64,000 nt of DNA from positions 124,001 to 188,000 of the forward strand of contig NZ_BMVR01000014.1 of NCBI RefSeq assembly GCF_014650815.1. The letters run 5' to 3'. The translations under genes were made by a program, and so were the position numbers. The notes beneath the pieces were generated by a model. The model made no database searches, was not told the DNA's origin, and saw only the letters and a program-made list of their open reading frames with translations. The number at the start of each line of letters is the position of its first letter. Positions within the stretch are counted from its first letter, which is position 1. Of this stretch, positions 23,967 to 32,592 are shown in pieces. This stretch comes from Streptomyces flavofungini (GTDB lineage: Bacteria > Actinomycetota > Actinomycetes > Streptomycetales > Streptomycetaceae).

Positions 23967-24123
23967 TCTCTCGTTTCCCGGTGACCTGTCCGGCCCGCCG
24001 CCCCCCTCCCCCGCACTGGCCCCGCGCGACCGCCGCAACCTCCTCGCAACGTCCCGCCGCGTTGACTGGACCGGCCGCCCCGGCAGGGTGCGGCGTCCGC
24101 CGTCCGGAGGAGAGCGATCGCCC

Positions 24124-24480
24124 ATGGCCGACACCCCGCGCGTGGAACTGACCGCTGCCGCCGCCGACCTGCTGCGGCGGCTGCGGGCGGCCCACGGCCC
24201 GCTGATGTTCCATCAGTCCGGCGGCTGCTGCGACGGCAGCGCGCCGATGTGCTACCCGGACGGTGAGTTCCGCACGGGTGACTCCGACGTGTTGCTCGCG
24301 TCGCTCGACGTGGCGGGCGTGGCGGAGCCAGTACGGTTCTGGATGTCCCAGAGCCAGTTCGAGGTGTGGAGCCACACCCGGCTCATCGTCGACGTCGTGG
24401 CGGGCCGGGGCAGCGGCTTCTCCCTGGAGGCACCCGAAGGGGTGCGTTTCCTCATCCGTTCCCGGCTCGTCGGGACGTAG
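24124..24480 (+). CDS. DUF779 domain protein
   Basis: This 118-residue protein carries the DUF779 signature FHQSGGCCDGSAPMCYP near residues 29-45, with a CC pair plus another Cys that could bind metal. It then reads FWMSQSQFEVWSHTRLIVDVVAGRGSGFSLE. The family is usually found beside aldehyde dehydrogenase genes. No such gene is adjacent here, so this copy looks orphaned. CGGAGGAGAGCG precedes ATG 24124. The function is undefined in the family. Confidence 0.88.
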   Translation: MADTPRVELTAAAADLLRRLRAAHGPLMFHQSGGCCDGSAPMCYPDGEFRTGDSDVLLASLDVAGVAEPVRFWMSQSQFEVWSHTRLIVDVVAGRGSGFSLEAPEGVRFLIRSRLVGT

Positions 24481-24549
24481 CCACCGCCGTCTGGTCAACT
24501 CCTCGTGACGCTGGGACAGTTGACAGCCCGTCCGAGACGAGGGGGACCT

Positions 24550-25842
24550 GTGACACGGTGTACGAGACCTGGCAGCCGGCGCAGAACCGGCACCCGGCGG
24601 TGGGCGGCCCGCAGAGGCCCCCTCGCCGTTCGCGCCGTTCTTGTCGTCCTGACCACCCTGGCCGGTGCCGCCCTCATGGGGGCGGCACCGGCCAGCGGCG
24701 TTCCGGGCGCCGGGAGGGACGCGAGCACGCAGCTCGCGCCCGGAGTGGAGTACCGGGACTTCGACATCCCGACCCCGCGCGGCACGGCCCACGCGCACGT
24801 CCTCGACGTGAACCTGCGCGACCCGCGGGTCCGCCTCGGCCTGCTCCACCCCGGCGCGGTCGGCGCCCGCCAGGCCGTGTCGACGATGGCGGACCAGTCC
24901 GGGGCCGTCGGGGGCGTCAACGGCGACTTCTTCAACATCACGGAGACCCAGCACCCCGGCGTCGAGGCGACCGGCGCTCCCGTCGGCCCCGCCATCGCGT
25001 CCGGCCGCGCCCTGAAGGCCGCGGTGCCCAACGGCCAGCGCTTCGGCCCCGCCCTGCCGCCCGGCACGACCACCGAGGACGTCCTCGGCGTGGGCATCGA
25101 CCGCAGGGCGCGCCTCGACCGCATGGCCCTGGACGGCCGGATCCACACCCGGTCGGGCCGCCTGCCGCTGCGCGGCCTCAACCAGTACGCGCTCGCGGAG
25201 GGTTCCATCGGCGCGTTCACCAGCGCCTGGGGCGAGACCTCGCGGGTGCGGGCCACCTGCGGCACCGACACCGACCGGGGCGCCCCGTGCAGCACCGACA
25301 CCTACGAGGTGACCGTGCGGCACGGCCGGGTCGTCGGCCGGGCGGACACGCCGGGCCGCGGCCCCATCGCCGAGGGCACCACGGTGCTCGTCGGCCGGGA
25401 GGCGGGCGCGCAGGAGCTGCGCAAGCTGTCGGCCGGCGAGCCGGTGCGGGTGCGCCACCGCCTGGTCGCGGCCGCCTCGCGTGTCCCGTACAGCTTCGCG
25501 CTCGGCGGCTACCCGCTCCTGCGCGACGGCGCGCCGCTGCCGGGACTCGACGACCGGGTCGCGGCGGTGCGCACCTCGGCGGGCATCTCCGCCGACGGCA
25601 GGCGCCTGTACCTCGTCGCCCTGGACGGCGCCCCCGAGTTCCGCGCCGGTCTGACGATCGCCGAGGTCGCCGCCTCCTTGCGCGCGCTCGGCGCCGCCGA
25701 CGGCTTCAGCCTGGACGGCGGCGGCTCCAGCACGCTGGCCGCGCGGGAGCCGGGCGCGCCCGCGGTCTCGGTGCGCAACCATCCGAGCGGCGGCGCGGAA
25801 CGCCCGGTCCCCAACGGCATCGCGGTGTTCTCCCGCGCGTAG
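24550..25842 (+). CDS. Secreted phosphodiester glycosidase (NAGPA-domain) protein
   Basis: This 430-residue protein starts at GTG 24550 behind GAGGGGGA. It has a basic N-terminus and a signal segment (AVLVVLTTLAGAALMGAAPASG). The NAGPA core shows GGVNGDFFNI, YPLLRDGAPLPG, RTSAGISADGRRLYLVALDG, and the hallmark ADGFSLDGGGSSTLAAREPG. The Asp in VNGDFF and the LDGGGSS loop are the conserved catalytic elements of enzymes that uncover mannose-6-phosphate or cleave sugar phosphodiesters. Bacterial members act outside the cell on unknown envelope substrates. The length is normal for a secreted member. Confidence 0.88.
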   Translation: MTRCTRPGSRRRTGTRRWAARRGPLAVRAVLVVLTTLAGAALMGAAPASGVPGAGRDASTQLAPGVEYRDFDIPTPRGTAHAHVLDVNLRDPRVRLGLLHPGAVGARQAVSTMADQSGAVGGVNGDFFNITETQHPGVEATGAPVGPAIASGRALKAAVPNGQRFGPALPPGTTTEDVLGVGIDRRARLDRMALDGRIHTRSGRLPLRGLNQYALAEGSIGAFTSAWGETSRVRATCGTDTDRGAPCSTDTYEVTVRHGRVVGRADTPGRGPIAEGTTVLVGREAGAQELRKLSAGEPVRVRHRLVAAASRVPYSFALGGYPLLRDGAPLPGLDDRVAAVRTSAGISADGRRLYLVALDGAPEFRAGLTIAEVAASLRALGAADGFSLDGGGSSTLAAREPGAPAVSVRNHPSGGAERPVPNGIAVFSRA

Positions 25843-25868
25843 TCCGCGCAGAGGTGCGGGGCGCCCTC

Positions 25869-27461
25869 CTACTGGGTCCCGTCCCGCACCGCCACCAGGC
25901 CGTTGAACACCCCGACGTACGCCGTCCCGTCCGGGCCGAGCGTCACGGGCGCCCAGTTGTTGTCGTACGCGACGCCCGTGCCGGTGAGCCGCTTCCAGCG
26001 GGGCTCGCCGGTGCGGAAGTCGACGGCGGTCAGGTACCAGGCGTCGATGCCGAGGCGGTTGGGCTCCTTCGTGTAGAAGTACAGCAGCCCGTTCGTGGTC
26101 GACAGCTTGGGGACGGTGGAGGGCGAGCGCACGGGGCTCTCCCACACGGTGTCGCAGCCGCTGCCGTCCGCGCGCACGTCGATGCGGCTGACGCCGCCGA
26201 CGACGCTGCGGCCGAAGGTGAGGGACGCGATGCTCTCGTAGCCGTAGTTGTTCTCGACGACGAGGCTGTTGCCGTGGCTGACCAGGGAGTTGTCGGTCGT
26301 GGACGCCCCGGCGCCGAACACCGGGACCTCGCAGACCAGGCGACGGCTCTCGGGCACGGCCGGGTCGCGGCGGTAGACGAGGACGTGCATGCGGTCGTCG
26401 GCGTTGTCGGTGATGGCGACGTACTTCTCGGCAGCACCGAAGAGGTCCGGTGTGGTGCCCGAACCCTGGTTCACCGACCCGGGCTTGGTGCCGGTGCCTC
26501 GGTCGTAGGTGCGGCGCCAGCGGACCTCAGGGGTGCCGTCGGCGGCGGCCGCGAAGCTGTACAGGGCGTGGTCGGAGACGATCGAGACGCCGTCCTCGGC
26601 GACGGAGAACGAGTTCTGGATCTCCTCGCCGCCGAGCCGCACGGAGCGGATCGCGCCGCTGTCCGGGTCGACGGTGCCGACGCGGCCCTGCCGGGTCACC
26701 CACCAGATCCGCCCGTCCCAGTCGGGCATGACGGAGGTGACCGGGTCGCAGGTGCCGCTGGGGTACAGGTTCGTCCACGACACGCAGTCGTGCGGGACGT
26801 GCGCGGTCAGGTCCCACTCGTCCTCGACGACGAAGCGCCAGCCGCCGTCGGGGGTCCGCTCGTGCGCGAGCCGCACGATGTGCTGGCGGGAGTCGGCGAG
26901 GACGAGCCGGTCCTTGTCGTCGAGGTAGGAATAGGCGCCGCCCGACGTGTCCTTGAAGATCTTCGAGAAGTCGAGCCGGGTGATGGCCTCGATGGTGGAG
27001 GGGCGCTGCGGCAGCTTGTACTCGGCGAGGGTGCGCAGGGACCCCGGGTCGAGCAGCTTCACGAGGAAGCCCGAGAACATGCCGCAGACGGTGACGATCC
27101 GCCCGTCCCTGTCGAAGGTGACGGTCGCGCACTCCCCGCCGAGCGCCGCCATCTTCTCGCTGCTCACCCGCGGCTTCCGGCCGAGCGGCCCGTTCCAGGG
27201 GTACGTGCCGCTGCCCGCCGCGTCGGCGTGCATGCCGCTGCGGCCGTTGGCGGCGAGGTGGGGGTGCTGCGGGGGCGGGTCGCCGGGGACCGGGCGGGCC
27301 GGGGCGGGCTGCCCGGTGTACTGGTCGACGAGCCGGTGGCCAGGGGCGTTGGGGATCTCGTCGGCGTGCGCCGGGGCGGCGAGGACCGGCAGGACGGCCG
27401 CCGTCAGGGCGAGGCACAGGGCGAGGGCCCGGCCGCGGTTACTTCGGGTAAGGCGTGGCAT
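25869..27461 (-). CDS. Secreted beta-propeller (PQQ-like repeat) protein
   Basis: This 530-residue protein has a signal peptide at about 1-34 ending AHA. Repeated strands include TVTFDRDGRIVTVCGMFSG, SYLDDKDRLVLADSRQHIVRL, VMPDWDGRIWWVTRQGRVGTVDPDSG and LLYFYTKEPNRLGIDAWYLTAVDFRTGEPRW. These read like a propeller of PQQ or YncE type. No heme or PQQ-binding tryptophan ring can be confirmed. It is convergent with the NAGPA protein, with only 26 nt between stops. The role is unknown, possibly an extracellular binding or oxidoreductase-like propeller. Confidence 0.8.
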   Translation of the reverse strand: MPRLTRSNRGRALALCLALTAAVLPVLAAPAHADEIPNAPGHRLVDQYTGQPAPARPVPGDPPPQHPHLAANGRSGMHADAAGSGTYPWNGPLGRKPRVSSEKMAALGGECATVTFDRDGRIVTVCGMFSGFLVKLLDPGSLRTLAEYKLPQRPSTIEAITRLDFSKIFKDTSGGAYSYLDDKDRLVLADSRQHIVRLAHERTPDGGWRFVVEDEWDLTAHVPHDCVSWTNLYPSGTCDPVTSVMPDWDGRIWWVTRQGRVGTVDPDSGAIRSVRLGGEEIQNSFSVAEDGVSIVSDHALYSFAAAADGTPEVRWRRTYDRGTGTKPGSVNQGSGTTPDLFGAAEKYVAITDNADDRMHVLVYRRDPAVPESRRLVCEVPVFGAGASTTDNSLVSHGNSLVVENNYGYESIASLTFGRSVVGGVSRIDVRADGSGCDTVWESPVRSPSTVPKLSTTNGLLYFYTKEPNRLGIDAWYLTAVDFRTGEPRWKRLTGTGVAYDNNWAPVTLGPDGTAYVGVFNGLVAVRDGTQ

Positions 27462-27625
27462 GGCCCGAAGCTAGGGCCGACCCCTTGAAGTGTCCATGAA
27501 CGTACGGGAGTTGTTCACGCGGCCGTAATGATCATGGCCGGAACGAGGCCGGGCGCAACAAGGGCGGGTGCGGCGAGGGCGGACACGACGACAACGGACG
27601 TGGTCACGGCGCGGCGGCCGGGACC

Positions 27626-27820
27626 TCAGGGGTGGATGCCGCTGACGATGTCCGCCGTCGCCGTCATCCCGTTGTGGATCGTGGGTGCCACGCTCGTGCT
27701 CGCCAGATAGAAGCCGAGCAGACCGCAGATCACGGCGTGCGACACCTTCATGCGGCCGTGGCGCAGCACGACCACCGCCAGGATCAGGAGCAGCAGCCCC
27801 ACAGAAATCGAAACGGCCAT
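27626..27820 (-). CDS. Small two-helix membrane protein (64 aa)
   Basis: ATG 27820 has a strong GGAGGAGG 7 nt upstream. Helix 1 is VSISVGLLLLILAVVVLRHG; after MKVSH comes helix 2, VICGLLGFYLASTSVAPTIHNG. Short proteins with the GFYLASTSVAPTI pattern recur in Streptomyces, some beside mobile-element genes as I recall, but nothing mobile is seen nearby. The function is unknown. About 155 bp on the 5' side of the neighbouring beta-propeller gene and 127 bp on the other side show no further genes. Confidence 0.7.
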   Translation of the reverse strand: MAVSISVGLLLLILAVVVLRHGRMKVSHAVICGLLGFYLASTSVAPTIHNGMTATADIVSGIHP

Positions 27821-27947
27821 CACGGACCTCCTCCGCCACGCCGGAATCACGACTTTCGGCGGCAAGTGTGGCGTAGCGGAGGGTTTGTCCGAGTGCGATG
27901 TGTGTCCGCCGGACGGGTGGTTCCGCGGGCAAGCGGGTGCGGGGCCG

Positions 27948-28853
27948 TTACCTTCCGTGCGCGTCCAGGAACCGCTGCAGCCCCGCGAGGTCGTCGGTGT
28001 TGAGGTGGTCGACACCGGCGGCGAGCAGTTCGCCCCACACCGCGTCGCGCTGCGGGCCCGCCAGGTCGGGCGTGGCCCAGAAGCGCACGCGCTGCCCGCG
28101 CTTGTGCGCGGCGGAGACGATGCCCCGCAGCTTCTGGCGCTCGGCGGGCGGGATCGGTCCCACGCCCTGCCAGCTGAAGTTGAGCGACCAGTTGTCGCTG
28201 ATGAGCGGGATGAAGGAGGCGGGCGCCGCGGTGCCGAGGTCGGCCAGGCGGCCGTCGTAGAAGGCGCGCCGGACCCGCTGGGCCTCCATCGGCACGCGGG
28301 CCGCGCGGTCGCCGGAGACCACGGCGGTGACGGCGGAGCGGCGGACCTTGCCGTGGGTGTACGTGGTGAACAGGTGCCGGTAGCGGCGCAGTCGGCGGTC
28401 CAGTTCGAGGTACGTCGAGGAGCCCTCGGTCTTGATGTCGATCAGGAGCTGGAACTGCCCGTGCCAGCGCCGGTACACCGAGCCGTGGTGCGCGCGGACG
28501 CGGGCCGCCAGCGGTTCGAGGTAGAGCGATTCGAGGGTCCGGGCCGGGTCCAGGTCCGTCGGGTCGTGCGCGACCAGGAGCTGGCCGTCGACGAGGAAGA
28601 TGTCGGCCTCGACGCTGGTGAAGCGGTGGTCGAGGGCGTCCAGGAGGGGGCGGGGGTGCTCGTAGTCGTTGTGCGCGTGGGCCTGGGCCAGGGGGCGCGG
28701 GCGGGGGTGGCGGGCCGCTCCGGCGGGCCGGGCGGCCGGGGCGGCGCCGGTCGGGGACCGGTCGGCGGCGTGGGCGAGTTGGGGCGCGGCGACGGCGGTC
28801 GCGAAGGCGGCGCCGAGGGTGCCCAGGGCTCTGCGACGGGTGAAGGGGGCCAT
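27948..28853 (-). CDS. Tat-exported phosphodiesterase-like protein (PI-PLC/GDPD-type TIM barrel)
   Basis: This 301-residue protein starts with a Tat-type signal (FTRRRALGTLGAAFATAVAAPQLAHA). The core opens with HAHNDYEHPRPLLDALDHRFTSVEADIFLVDGQLLVAHDP, giving two histidines plus Glu/Asp ligands as in GDPD and PI-specific phospholipase C families. It ends with an ELLAAGVDHLNTDDLAGLQRFL barrel strand. The family contains phosphatidylinositol phosphodiesterase-like and yeast Aim6-like proteins. Hydrolysis of a glycerophosphodiester or lipid head group outside the cell is likely, but the substrate is open. Confidence 0.85.
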   Translation of the reverse strand: MAPFTRRRALGTLGAAFATAVAAPQLAHAADRSPTGAAPAARPAGAARHPRPRPLAQAHAHNDYEHPRPLLDALDHRFTSVEADIFLVDGQLLVAHDPTDLDPARTLESLYLEPLAARVRAHHGSVYRRWHGQFQLLIDIKTEGSSTYLELDRRLRRYRHLFTTYTHGKVRRSAVTAVVSGDRAARVPMEAQRVRRAFYDGRLADLGTAAPASFIPLISDNWSLNFSWQGVGPIPPAERQKLRGIVSAAHKRGQRVRFWATPDLAGPQRDAVWGELLAAGVDHLNTDDLAGLQRFLDAHGR

Positions 28854-29131
28854 GCGGGTTCTCCCAGGGTGACGAGGGAACGGGGGGACGGGCCCGGCGG
28901 CGGCCGGAGCCTCCCTGAGTATGTGGCTCCGGGCGCGCCAGGAAACCCCCTTGGCCTGGGAGTTGGCGCTATCGCCCCCGTGCGTTCACCGCGTGCGCCG
29001 CGCTGCCGGTCCCCCGGCCCGCAGCGGGAACCCCGTCTCGTACCGTCGCCCCGAGCCCCGCACCGGGAGCCCTGTCTCGTGCCGTCGCCCCCGAGCCCCG
29101 CTCCGGGAGCCACGCCCGTACGGCAGGCCCC
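28854..29131. repeat. Intergenic region with imperfect ~38-40 bp tandem repeat
   Basis: There is no gene here. From about 29027 to 29140 three imperfect units share GGGA(A/G)CC..GTCTCGT(A/G)CCGTCGCCCC.GAGCCCCGC. The last unit is degenerate and runs into the end of the 2-hydroxyacid dehydrogenase gene at 29132. The remainder is GC-rich filler carrying the promoter of the phosphodiesterase gene. Confidence 0.6.
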
Positions 29132-30199
29132 TCAGCCCCGTGCCGTCACCTCCGGGTTGGCGCAGTGGGCCAGCGGCTCGCCGCGCAGGTAGCGGCCGAC
29201 TTCCGCCGCGACGATGCGGGCCGCCTTGTGGGCGACCTCCTGGCTGGCGCCCGCGATGTGCGGGGTCATGACGATGCCGGGGGTGGACAGGAGGCGGGAT
29301 CCGGCGGGGACGGGCTCCTGCGGGTAGACGTCGAAGCCCGCCCCCGCGAGCTGCCCGCTGTCCAGGGCGTCGCACACGGCGTCGTAGTCGAGGAGCGCGC
29401 CCCGGGCGCAGTTCACCAGGACCGAGCCGCGCGGCATCCGGGCGAGCTGCTCGGCGCCGATCATCCCGGTGGTCTCTTCGGTCACACGAGCGTGCAGCGA
29501 GACGATGCGGGAGCGGGTCAACAGGTCGTCGAGGGTGACCTGTTCGGCGACACCGGCGAGCGCGTCCGGGGCCACGTACGGGTCGTGGACGAGCACCTCG
29601 GCCCCCATGGCGGCGAGGATCCGGGCGACCCGGCTGCCGATCGCGCCGTACCCGACCAGGCCGACCGTCGCGCCCTCGATCTCGATGCCGCAGTTGTCGT
29701 AGTCGTAGTAGTCGCCGCGCCAGACGCCCCGGCGCAGGTCGGTGTGCGTGTCGCCGACGCCGCGCGCCGCCGCGAGGAGCAGCGTGAGGGTGTGCTCGGC
29801 GGTGGCGACGGCGTTGCGGCCCGGGGCGTAGCAGACGGCGACGCCGTGCCGGGTCGCCGCCTCCAGGTTGGCGTTGACGGGGCCGCCCCGGCTGACGCAC
29901 ATCAGCTTCAGGTCGGGGCAGGCCGCGAGGACGCGTTCGGTCAGCGGCGCCATCTGCGTCACGCACACCTCGGCGCCGCGCAGCGCCTCGATCAGCTCGT
30001 CCTCGGTGCCGGAGGCCTCGATGACCTCGCCGACGGGGCCGAAGGGGGTGTGCGGCCAGGGCAGGGTGAGTTCACGGACGGCCACGGCGCCGCCGGTGGC
30101 CCTGCGGACCTCCTCGCCGAGCAGGCGCGGCAGGACGAAGTGGTCGCCCGCGGCCAGGACGGTGACGGCGGTGGCGCCCGTGGGGCCGGTGGTGCTCAT
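29132..30199 (-). CDS. D-2-hydroxyacid dehydrogenase family protein
   Basis: This 355-residue NAD-dependent dehydrogenase has nucleotide motif GYGAIG (183-188) with the acidic HDPY after strand 2. The catalytic set is Arg in VNCARG, Glu in FDVYPQEPVP and His in TPHIAG. It resembles phosphoglycerate or hydroxypyruvate dehydrogenases and reduces or oxidises a 2-hydroxy acid. A long loop YYDYDNC lies before the Rossmann core. It ends a run of minus-strand genes with an RbtT-like permease, two FGGY kinases and a phosphatase. A role late in that sugar-acid or polyol pathway is inferred. Confidence 0.9.
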   Translation of the reverse strand: MSTTGPTGATAVTVLAAGDHFVLPRLLGEEVRRATGGAVAVRELTLPWPHTPFGPVGEVIEASGTEDELIEALRGAEVCVTQMAPLTERVLAACPDLKLMCVSRGGPVNANLEAATRHGVAVCYAPGRNAVATAEHTLTLLLAAARGVGDTHTDLRRGVWRGDYYDYDNCGIEIEGATVGLVGYGAIGSRVARILAAMGAEVLVHDPYVAPDALAGVAEQVTLDDLLTRSRIVSLHARVTEETTGMIGAEQLARMPRGSVLVNCARGALLDYDAVCDALDSGQLAGAGFDVYPQEPVPAGSRLLSTPGIVMTPHIAGASQEVAHKAARIVAAEVGRYLRGEPLAHCANPEVTARG

Positions 30200-30216
30200 G
30201 AGGGACTTCTTTCTGT

Positions 30217-30260
30217 GCGTACGGGATCTGGCGTACGGGATCTGCGTGTACGGAATCTGT
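30217..30260. repeat. 14-bp tandem repeat, three copies
   Basis: GCGTACGGGATCTG occurs at 30217-30230 and 30231-30244, with a third degenerate copy to about 30260. It lies just upstream of the dehydrogenase start, in the 91-bp gap after the histidine phosphatase gene. Confidence 0.8.
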
Positions 30261-30290
30261 GCGTGCGGGCGGGGAACGGGTGCCCCCGGG

Positions 30291-30905
30291 TCAGTGCGCG
30301 GGGTGCGCGGGCGCGTTGAAGCGCAGAAGCGACGACTGGCCTTCGCGCAGGCGCAGTTCGGTGAGGGTGCCGTTGTCCATGTGCGGGAACACCCTGCGGT
30401 ACTCGCTCAGCGGGATGCCGAGCTGGTCGCAGAGGGTCAGGCGCAGCAGCGTCGAGTGGGCGACGACGAGCACGCGGCCGTCGGGGAAGGCGGCCGCGAT
30501 GTCGGCGAGGCAGGCGCTCGCGCGCGCGGCGGCCTCGCGCGGGTCCTCGCCGTCGGGCAGGTGGTGCGCGACGGGGTCGTCGAGGAACGCCTCCAGGTCG
30601 CCGGGGAAGCGGGCGCGCATCTCCTCCCGGGTGAGGCCCTCGCCGCGGCCGAAGTCGACCTCGCTGAGGCGCTCGTCGACGCGCGGCGTCAGGCCGAGCG
30701 CCTCCCCCGCGGGCGCCGCCGTCAGGCGCGCCCGCGACAGCGGCGAGCTGAACACCGCGTCGATGCGCTGCCCCGCCGCCCAGGCGGCGAGTTCGGCGGC
30801 CTGCAGCCGGCCGCGCGGGGTGAGCGCGACGTCGGTGCGGCCCGCGTAGCGGTTGCCGTCGTGCCAGACGGTCTCGCCGTGGCGTACGAGAATTACGTGG
30901 GTCAC
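30291..30905 (-). CDS. Histidine phosphatase family protein (phosphoglycerate mutase-like)
   Basis: This 204-residue protein carries LVRHGET at 6-12 with catalytic His9. TDVALTPRGRLQAAELA, SSPLSRARLTA and the second histidine in VLVVAHSTLLRLTLC complete the active site. The compact length fits cobC/GpmB-type phosphatases rather than glycolytic mutase. The start is GTG 30905. Placement after two sugar kinases suggests dephosphorylation of a pathway intermediate or removal of toxic phosphosugar; that is inference. Confidence 0.92.
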   Translation of the reverse strand: MTHVILVRHGETVWHDGNRYAGRTDVALTPRGRLQAAELAAWAAGQRIDAVFSSPLSRARLTAAPAGEALGLTPRVDERLSEVDFGRGEGLTREEMRARFPGDLEAFLDDPVAHHLPDGEDPREAAARASACLADIAAAFPDGRVLVVAHSTLLRLTLCDQLGIPLSEYRRVFPHMDNGTLTELRLREGQSSLLRFNAPAHPAH

Positions 30906-30942
30906 TGCGCAGTCCCTCTTGCTGATCGATGTGCTGTCCCGG

Positions 30943-31038
30943 GTGCTGACCGGTGTTCCGTCGCCCGTGCTGAGCGGCGTGCCGTCCCCCGTGCTGATCG
31001 GTGTTCCGTCCCCCGTGCTGACCGGCGTTCCGCCACCT
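30943..31038. repeat. 24-bp tandem repeat, four copies
   Basis: Four adjacent 24-bp units begin GTGCTGA(C/G/T)CGG at 30943, 30967, 30991 and 31015. The first three differ at a few positions, and the last drifts at its end. The repeat fills most of the 145-bp gap between the FGGY kinase and histidine phosphatase genes. The unit is a multiple of three and leaves open frames, but none has codon bias or an RBS. Confidence 0.88.
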
Positions 31039-31050
31039 CGCCCGACCGCC

Positions 31051-32592
31051 TCATCGCCGCGGCCCCGGCCGGTGTGCTCGCGCGCGGGCGTGGGCGGCGA
31101 CCTCCGGGGCGAGCCAGCCGCGGGCGGCGAGCGCGTCGACGAAGCCGAGGTGGACGGGCGTCCAGCGGGCCGTCCGCACCGGGTCCGGGCGGATCTCCGC
31201 GCCCGTACGCACCATCGCGGCGGCCGCGTCCCGCACGGTCACGCCGCTCGACGTCGCCGCGAGGACGGCCATGCCGACGGCTCCTTCGGCCTGTTCGGGC
31301 AGGCGCACCGGCCGCCCCAGGACGTCCGCGCGCAACTGATTCCAGTAGCCGTTCCGCGCGCCGCCCCCGGTGAAGGTCAGCGGCCCGTCGACGGGTGCGC
31401 CGATGCGGTCCAGGTAGTCGAGGCACAGCCGCTCCACGCAGGCCACCCCGAGCAGGTGGGCGTGGAAGCGCCCGGCCTCCCCGCTCGGTTCGCCGAGGAC
31501 GAAGGGCGTGGCGTCCGCCGCCCGGAACGGGAAGCGTTCGCCGCCGCTCGACACCAGCGGGTACACGACCGCGTCACCGTCGAGCGCGGCCCCCGCCGCC
31601 GTGAGCCGCGCGAGGTCCGCCCCCGGGAACTCCCGCGCGAGCACGCCCGCCCCGCTGCTGGACGCCCCGCCCGGCAGCCAGGTGCCGCCGGGGCCGCGGT
31701 GGCAGTAGACGACCCCGCCCGGGTCGCGGACGAGGTGCGGGCTCGTGCCCTTGAGGACGAGCGTCGTCCCGAGCACCGAGTTCCACGCGCCGGGCGCCAG
31801 CGCGCCCGCGCCGATCTGCGCGGCGCAGCCGTCCGTCATCCCGGCGACGATCGCGGTGCCCTCGGGGATGCCGGTGGCCTCGGCGGCCGCCGCGCACACG
31901 GTGCCGAGCACGCTGCCGGGGCGCACCACGTCGGGCAACAGCCGTGCGGGGACGTCGAGTTGATCGAACTCCTTCGTCGGCCAGCGCTCGTCGACGAGGT
32001 GGTAGCCGGTCTTCAGGGCGTGGCTGGCGTCGCTCGCGACCTGGTGCCCGGCCAGGCGCCAGGTGATGAGGTCGGGCTGGTGCAGCAGCCGGACGTCCGG
32101 GCGCGCCGCCACCTGTGTGCGCTCCAGGAGCCACAGCAGTTTGGGCAGGGCCCAGGACGCCTGCATGGAGCGGTAGCCGAGTTCACCCCAGAGGGCGCCG
32201 CCGACCGCGTTGACGCGGACGGCCTGGTCGGTGGCGCGCCCGTCGTCGTACATGAGGCCCGGCGTGAGCGGGACGCCCCGGCCGTCGGCGAGCAGGAGGG
32301 TGCCGGAGGTGGCGTCGAGGGCGAGGCCCCGGACGCGGGCGGGGTCGTCGAGCGCGGCCGTGGCCTCCCGGCAGGCGGCGGTGAGGGCCGTCCACCACTC
32401 CTCGGGGTCCTGTTCGTGGCGGGTTCCGTCGCGGTGGCTGGTCAACGGCCGGGACGCGGCGGCGAGGACGGTGCCCGCGGAGTCGACGGCGACGCAGCGG
32501 GCGCTCTGGGTGCCGAGGTCGAGGCCGAGCCAGACGGCTTCGGGCGGCAGTCCGGCGGGCTCCCGGGGCGGCCGGGGTGCGGGGTCAGGCAC
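31051..32592 (-). CDS. FGGY-family carbohydrate kinase (xylulokinase-like)
   Basis: This 513-residue protein starts at GTG 32592 behind AAGGAG and overlaps the end of the upstream kinase by 8 nt. The N-terminal ATPase-fold strand is WLGLDLGTQSARCVAVDSAG. It then has HEQDPEEWWTAL, LLQWLLERT-type middle helices and GMTDGCAAQIGAG. The C-terminal FGGY signature region reads PLTFTGGGARNGYWNQLRADVLGRPV. These are xylulokinase/FGGY marks; the kinase transfers phosphate from ATP to a sugar or polyol. Its substrate in this RbtT-linked operon is not defined by sequence. The pair may phosphorylate different intermediates, or the two may form one pathway with redundancy. Confidence 0.93.
   Translation of the reverse strand: MPDPAPRPPREPAGLPPEAVWLGLDLGTQSARCVAVDSAGTVLAAASRPLTSHRDGTRHEQDPEEWWTALTAACREATAALDDPARVRGLALDATSGTLLLADGRGVPLTPGLMYDDGRATDQAVRVNAVGGALWGELGYRSMQASWALPKLLWLLERTQVAARPDVRLLHQPDLITWRLAGHQVASDASHALKTGYHLVDERWPTKEFDQLDVPARLLPDVVRPGSVLGTVCAAAAEATGIPEGTAIVAGMTDGCAAQIGAGALAPGAWNSVLGTTLVLKGTSPHLVRDPGGVVYCHRGPGGTWLPGGASSSGAGVLAREFPGADLARLTAAGAALDGDAVVYPLVSSGGERFPFRAADATPFVLGEPSGEAGRFHAHLLGVACVERLCLDYLDRIGAPVDGPLTFTGGGARNGYWNQLRADVLGRPVRLPEQAEGAVGMAVLAATSSGVTVRDAAAAMVRTGAEIRPDPVRTARWTPVHLGFVDALAARGWLAPEVAAHARARAHRPGPRR

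Noticed and set aside
27528..27710. Plus-strand 60-codon frame with a hydrophobic end
   Set aside because: It overlaps antisense the better supported 64-aa membrane protein gene (strong SD at 27820) and lacks an RBS.
30943..31038. Coding minisatellite (24 bp is a multiple of three)
   Set aside because: Open frames on both strands lack RBS and codon bias and sit between two complete genes.
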